Shown: positions 60,061-64,000 of the stretch, one piece after another
How positions within the stretch are numbered: position 1 is the first letter of the stretch
Layout of the letters: each line of letters begins with the position of its first letter
From: Pedobacter cryoconitis
Lineage (GTDB): Bacteria > Bacteroidota > Bacteroidia > Sphingobacteriales > Sphingobacteriaceae
Assembly: GCF_014200595.1 (NCBI RefSeq)
Contig: NZ_JACHCG010000001.1
Span: 558,001 to 622,000, forward strand
Length of the DNA stretch: 64,000 bases
Direction: 5' to 3'
Made by a program: the position numbers and the translations under genes
Notes under the pieces: model-generated
Told to the model about the DNA's origin: nothing
What the model saw: the letters and a program-made list of their open reading frames with translations, nothing else
Database searches by the model: none

Positions 60061-61327
60061 CCGAACCCTTATACCTGAGTCAAGACAGGTGAATGATATT
60101 AATTTTATTGCCCCTCAAAAACAGGAATTAGCAAACGGGATTAAGGTATTTACTGTGAATGCCGGAAAACAGGAGCTTGTTCGTATTGAATTCGTTTTTG
60201 AAAATGTAAATTGGGATGAATCTAAGCCTTTGCAGGCTATAGCAGTAAACCATTTGATTAACAATGGAACTGATAAGCTTACTGCCAGGGAAATTGCCGA
60301 TAAGGTGGATTATTATGGTGCCTTTTTGCAAACTGATTATGGTGCTGATCAATCGAGTATCAAAATATATACGCTGAATAAACATCTTGGATCGGTACTG
60401 CCTATTTTATGGTCTGTATTAAATGAGAGTATTTTTCCTCAGCAGGAACTGGATATTTTTAAACAAAATCAACAGCAGTCGCTGAAGGTGAGTTTGCAGA
60501 AGAATGATTTTATTGCCAGAAAGAATTTTGCACATGCTATTTTCGGGACTTCAACTTATGGTTCTGATATTGATGTAGAAGATTACCAGGCTATAGAAAG
60601 AGCAGATTTAGTAGCTTATTTCAGTGCTGCTTACAAGCCTGAGAACTGTACTATATTTGTTGCCGGAAAATTTGAAGCTGCTGAATTCGACTTGTTGAAT
60701 GCCAATTTTGGTAAAGACTGGAATAACGAGGCTGCTTCTACAATCAACCAATTCTCTTTTGAAGGTGCACCAAAAGGTGAGATCTTTATTGAAAGGGCAG
60801 ATGCGATACAGTCTGCAATCAGAATGGGAACTTTGAGTATTAACCGCTCTCATCCGGATTTCGCAGGTTTCCAGGTGATGAACTGCTTGTTAGGCGGTTA
60901 CTTTGGTTCCAGGTTAATGGCTAATATCCGTGAAGACAAAGGTTATACTTATGGTATTGGTTCTGCCGTTGTTTCTTTGAAGGATGCTGGTTATTTTTTC
61001 ATCGCTACAGAAGTTGGCGCTGATGTTTGTACGAGTGCTTTAAATGAAATAGAGAAAGAAATCGACTTGTTAAAATCAGAAGAAGTTTCTGAGCAGGAGC
61101 TAAGTCTGGTTCGCAGTTATATGCTGGGTTCTATGCTGGGAAGTCTGGAAAATGCATTCTCTCATGCTGATAAGTTTAAAAACATCTATTATTCAGGATT
61201 GGATTATGATTATTATGATAACTACATTCATACCGTCAAATCAATCACTGCTGAACAGCTAAAGGCATTGGCTAATAAATATTTAAATACCGCAGACTTT
61301 ACGAAGGTTGTGGTTGGTAAAAAGTAA
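60053..61327 (+). CDS. M16 family peptidase-like partner, zinc motif lost
   Basis: A 424-residue M16 homologue. At the position of the zinc motif the sequence reads IAVNHLINNGTDKL, so HxxEH is missing and the protein cannot bind catalytic zinc that way. The C-terminal domain keeps the R/Y substrate-binding block GGYFGSRLMANIREDKGYTY. It is coupled to the active gene by an 8-bp overlap and presumably forms the inactive half of the clamshell dimer. Confidence 0.92.
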   Translation: MLNRTLIPESRQVNDINFIAPQKQELANGIKVFTVNAGKQELVRIEFVFENVNWDESKPLQAIAVNHLINNGTDKLTAREIADKVDYYGAFLQTDYGADQSSIKIYTLNKHLGSVLPILWSVLNESIFPQQELDIFKQNQQQSLKVSLQKNDFIARKNFAHAIFGTSTYGSDIDVEDYQAIERADLVAYFSAAYKPENCTIFVAGKFEAAEFDLLNANFGKDWNNEAASTINQFSFEGAPKGEIFIERADAIQSAIRMGTLSINRSHPDFAGFQVMNCLLGGYFGSRLMANIREDKGYTYGIGSAVVSLKDAGYFFIATEVGADVCTSALNEIEKEIDLLKSEEVSEQELSLVRSYMLGSMLGSLENAFSHADKFKNIYYSGLDYDYYDNYIHTVKSITAEQLKALANKYLNTADFTKVVVGKK

Positions 61328-61340
61328 ACAATAGTACTGG

Positions 61341-63239
61341 CTAATTAATTTTAGCCAGTACTGCTTTTTGTTTGTCTGCTACATAGATTTTTTTGTAGAA
61401 TTCTACGATGTCTTTGTATTTTTCAGGCGCATATTTTTTGCTGCTCATGGTCTGGTTGCGTGTATAGATGATTGAATTATCTTTCACCGTTACCTTAGCA
61501 GTATATTTTCCAAATTCTGATTCCAGTGAAATATCCTGAGGGACAAATTCTACTTTATAACCTTGTGGAAGGGTATAGGTAGTTACATCAGTATCCTGGA
61601 AGCCATAAGCCACTGAAAAAGAAGTTTGCCTGTTTTCAACCTTTGCCGGTACACTCTCTCTTCTGTTTAATAAATTCAGCGTTATAAATAACTTATCTCC
61701 TCCGCGGCTGATCATCTGGGAACTTTTTAAAACAATGTCTTCTTCTATTTTTGGAATACTTTTGTCTGGTTGTAAAAAGCTTAAAGATGAAATTTCCATA
61801 TCGGGTATTCCGAGATTTCTCATGACTCTTTTCCGTTGTTCCACGGGTTCTGACAATAGCATACCCAATTGATCTTCGTATTGAGAATTGCTGTAGGTGG
61901 TTTTGATATGAACGTCAGCAGGCTTATCTGTGGCCAGCGTTATAGTAGTGATGCGGTTTTGGAAATTGTCTTCGGGCTTATAAACAGGAGTTCTGACCAG
62001 TTTTCCACCGGCTTCTGTAACCAGTAGTACAGTCCTTGCTGAGTTATTATTACCAATATACCCTGCTGGTGTATATTGACTTGTGCATTCCAGCCAGGTT
62101 GTATCTTTTGCCGCAGGGATGCACAGGATCATATGATTAGCCTGTCCAAAACTTGCATAGTCCTTATTGAGTGAAGGTAAACCATTACCTATCACCACAA
62201 GGTTCGATTGAATACCGGCTTCTGCTAAGATCGTTTTCATGTAATTTGACAGTGCTTTACAGTCCCCGTAGTTCACTGAAGCAACTTTATCTGCTGTTAT
62301 TGGCCTGAAACCTCCAACTCCAAGCTGAACGCTCACATACCTGGTATTCGATTGTAAATAATGATAGAGAATAGCTATCTTTTCTTTATCAGTTTTAGCT
62401 GAAGCGATCAGGGTCTGAATGATACCTTTTGTTTTCTCTGGCAATGGCTGCACAGTATTACTGAGCTGATAAATCCAATCACCCATGTTTTTCCAGTTTT
62501 CGACACTACCTTTAGAGTTATCATACTCAAAATTATTTGGAGAAACCAATACCCAGGGTGTAATCGCATTTAACCCCGTTGACATCGGTTCATAGGTAAA
62601 TGAATTCAGGTTTTGACAAGCCCATGTATAAGTCGTCTTATCAGCGGTGACAGTAGAATCTGTTGGAAGGCCCTTACTCTTTAAATATTTAAAGGTAACT
62701 GTTTTAGGGACTTGTAAAGTATATACAGATTTTTCTACTGCACAGTCATAGGTACTTACAGGACTCCATGAAGGAAAGGCAATATAGCCATTGTAACTCT
62801 TCTCATAACTATACTCGATGGTATATGGGAAAGTGGCATTTAAAAATACTATCTTTTTTATACGGTTATCATCATACATGGTTCCGTCAGAAGTGATGCT
62901 TTCATCTTTAAAATCGGAAGTCTTATAAGTTCTTATTTTAACTCCTTTAGCATCATACATCGTTGCTTTAAGATTATAGACCGAAGAAAATTTATCATAA
63001 TACTCTGACATGGCTGCGTTATTTTCTCCATTTTTGCTGAGGATGGTGATGGCTGTTTTATAAGCCATAACAGCACTGCTATTACTTTTAATAGCGAGAT
63101 GCTGCTCTTCATTACGGATCACAACAGTCGATTTTTTCAACAATTCCGCAGGTATATTAGCGACATCGTATATTTCTTGTGCACTGGCTACAGTGGTGGT
63201 GCCAATTAACAGTGTAGATAGTAAATGGCTTAGTTTCAT
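61341..63239 (-). CDS. DUF3857/transglutaminase-like exported protein
   Basis: A 632-residue exported protein: signal peptide (ending around VASA), DUF3857 beta-sandwich (about 30-230), transglutaminase-like core (about 265-385) with the putative catalytic Cys in VNYGDCKALSNYMKTILAEA and the His in QANHMILCI, and a C-terminal DUF3858-type region. The third position, often WLDxT, reads WLECTSQ, so the Asp of the triad may be replaced by Glu. Located in the periplasm; substrate unknown. It overlaps the upstream paralogue by 4 bp (ATGA), giving translational coupling. Confidence 0.88.
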   Translation of the reverse strand: MKLSHLLSTLLIGTTTVASAQEIYDVANIPAELLKKSTVVIRNEEQHLAIKSNSSAVMAYKTAITILSKNGENNAAMSEYYDKFSSVYNLKATMYDAKGVKIRTYKTSDFKDESITSDGTMYDDNRIKKIVFLNATFPYTIEYSYEKSYNGYIAFPSWSPVSTYDCAVEKSVYTLQVPKTVTFKYLKSKGLPTDSTVTADKTTYTWACQNLNSFTYEPMSTGLNAITPWVLVSPNNFEYDNSKGSVENWKNMGDWIYQLSNTVQPLPEKTKGIIQTLIASAKTDKEKIAILYHYLQSNTRYVSVQLGVGGFRPITADKVASVNYGDCKALSNYMKTILAEAGIQSNLVVIGNGLPSLNKDYASFGQANHMILCIPAAKDTTWLECTSQYTPAGYIGNNNSARTVLLVTEAGGKLVRTPVYKPEDNFQNRITTITLATDKPADVHIKTTYSNSQYEDQLGMLLSEPVEQRKRVMRNLGIPDMEISSLSFLQPDKSIPKIEEDIVLKSSQMISRGGDKLFITLNLLNRRESVPAKVENRQTSFSVAYGFQDTDVTTYTLPQGYKVEFVPQDISLESEFGKYTAKVTVKDNSIIYTRNQTMSSKKYAPEKYKDIVEFYKKIYVADKQKAVLAKIN

Positions 63240-64000
63240 ATTTTCTTAAGTACGATTTGTTCTGCTTGTTTACGGACAATATTTTTAAATAATTCTTTCA
63301 GATTGTAATATTCTTCCGAACTATAGCTCGATTTTAGTAAGGAGATTTTACTAACCATATTTAATTTGTTCTCGTCTATCACATACATAATTGTAAATGA
63401 GCCGCCATTTTCCGGTAATTGAAATCTCTCGTTTTTTGGAAGCTGGTCTGGCTTGTAACCCGCAGGTAATTCGATAGTAATATGATAGTTCTCTTCTTTA
63501 GGATAGGCAAAGTCTACCGGATAATTCCGTTCTTCCAGTGTAAATGGATTTTCTTTTGTCCGCTCATATAACAATGGCATAAAGTAAGAGAGGTTACCAG
63601 CAGCTTCTATATTGTCTTCGATAGTCACGTCCATACTTTCAATAAGTGCTTCCTCCGGGTTATCCAGATTTTCAATTTTGTAATTATTTATTTCCAGACC
63701 GGGTTTGTTACTTTTATAATTTTTAAGAAATTCTTCCTGATTGGTTGCGGCCTGGTAAGCATTCCTTGCATCAAGACCTTCATAGTTATTTCTAGAAATT
63801 GATAATGTCCCCTTCAGTTTATTTTCTGTGTCTAGTGTGAGATTATAAAAAATACTGTTTCTGCTCGTCTTGTCATTTTCGGTAGAAATCCACTCTCCGG
63901 CATTATCAGTCCTGTTGATCTTTAATCCGCGATGGTTTAAATTCGGATAACTTAAAATTCCCGGGGTATTGTTTTTATTTACTGCGTCTAACAGGTTTTT
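63236..64000 (-). CDS. DUF3857-family protein, C-terminal part (5' end outside window)
   Basis: The frame stays open from the stop codon to the edge of the window, so the protein is incomplete; about 254 C-terminal residues are visible. The segment includes GKLKNETDTLTLNYFISNR-like strands and the end block NYHITIELPAGYKPDQLPKN, matching the DUF3858 C-terminal domain of the downstream neighbour. The internal ATG at 63634 is inside this frame and should not be taken as the start. It appears to be a paralogue of the next gene, with which it shares a 4-bp overlap. Any transglutaminase core would lie outside the window. Confidence 0.85.
   Translation of the reverse strand, partial: KNLLDAVNKNNTPGILSYPNLNHRGLKINRTDNAGEWISTENDKTSRNSIFYNLTLDTENKLKGTLSISRNNYEGLDARNAYQAATNQEEFLKNYKSNKPGLEINNYKIENLDNPEEALIESMDVTIEDNIEAAGNLSYFMPLLYERTKENPFTLEERNYPVDFAYPKEENYHITIELPAGYKPDQLPKNERFQLPENGGSFTIMYVIDENKLNMVSKISLLKSSYSSEEYYNLKELFKNIVRKQAEQIVLKKI

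Noticed and set aside
60053..61327. Pseudogene because the zinc motif is missing
   Set aside because: The frame is full length and coupled to the active gene; inactive M16 partners are normal in this family.
63236..63634. Separate 132-residue gene starting at 63634
   Set aside because: The reading frame continues without a stop to the window edge, so the ATG is internal.
1..64000. tRNA, rRNA, tmRNA, RNase P RNA, CRISPR or insertion sequence
   Set aside because: No matching conserved sequence, repeat-spacer pattern or transposase found on either strand by eye; a covariance-model scan would be decisive.

Overview
The window is a chromosomal stretch of a member of the Bacteroidota, most likely Sphingobacteriaceae and close to Pedobacter. 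The reasons are: promoters of the Bacteroidota type (TTTG, about 20 bp, then TAnnTTTG, best seen before rpmH, rpmE2 and an Lrp-type gene); a family-92 mannosidase; lipoproteins with SCK or GCK lipoboxes; LytS/LytTR two-component pairs, one with a beta-propeller sensor; menaquinone synthesis through MqnC; and strong housekeeping synteny. Nearly all genes are intact. I see no rRNA, tRNA, CRISPR array, insertion sequence or phage gene. Genes are separated by many very clean inverted-repeat terminators, often bidirectional.

Layout. 0-10 kb: the 3' part of a GH92 mannosidase, an HPP membrane protein, a Crp-like regulator with an AhpD-like protein, a divergent NmrA/HxlR pair, an SDR-AraC operon with a repeated upstream motif, a class III nucleotide cyclase, a second AraC regulator and a class I aldolase. 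10.6-16.7 kb: a compact minus-strand operon (ThiF/E1-like enzyme, GNAT-like protein, 7TMR-DISM histidine kinase, receiver-histidine kinase, receiver) facing a divergent stand-alone receiver. This is the best candidate here for an undescribed system. 16.8-24.4 kb: rpoN, mscL, a ChaN-like protein, a LiaF-like/LytS/LytTR envelope-sensing set, then rpmH-rnpA-yidD and tsaB. 24.4-32.9 kb: two envelope proteins of unknown role, a 0.5 kb gene-free stretch with a large palindromic element, DUF423-priA, an outer-membrane barrel, pcm and smpB. 33-38 kb: a DtxR-type regulator with an Nramp transporter fused to a universal stress domain, Lrp, ung, a thioredoxin and a membrane TPR protein. 38-50 kb: lysS, an acyl-CoA ligase, iscS-iscU-iscA, mce, rpmE2, a GlmU-like protein, tpiA-prmA, mpl and an XRE regulator. 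50-64 kb: an acyltransferase-like protein, a very acidic 66-residue protein, a beta-propeller LytS kinase with its LytTR regulator, divergent from two exported ferritin-like proteins, then mqnC, an M16 protease pair and two DUF3857/transglutaminase proteins, the last cut by the window end.

How genes work together. Information processing (rpmH, rnpA, yidD, tsaB, priA, smpB, lysS, prmA), iron-sulfur assembly (iscSUA), manganese or iron homeostasis (DtxR-type regulator plus Nramp) and central carbon metabolism (aldolase, tpiA, mce) are conventional. Signal transduction is dense: four histidine kinases, four response regulators, a nucleotide cyclase and seven one-component regulators (Crp, HxlR, two AraC, DtxR, Lrp, XRE) in 64 kb. 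Several intergenic regions hold plausible operators, which are reported separately as inference. Start codons were moved downstream of the longest open frame where a clear ATG fits the protein family better.
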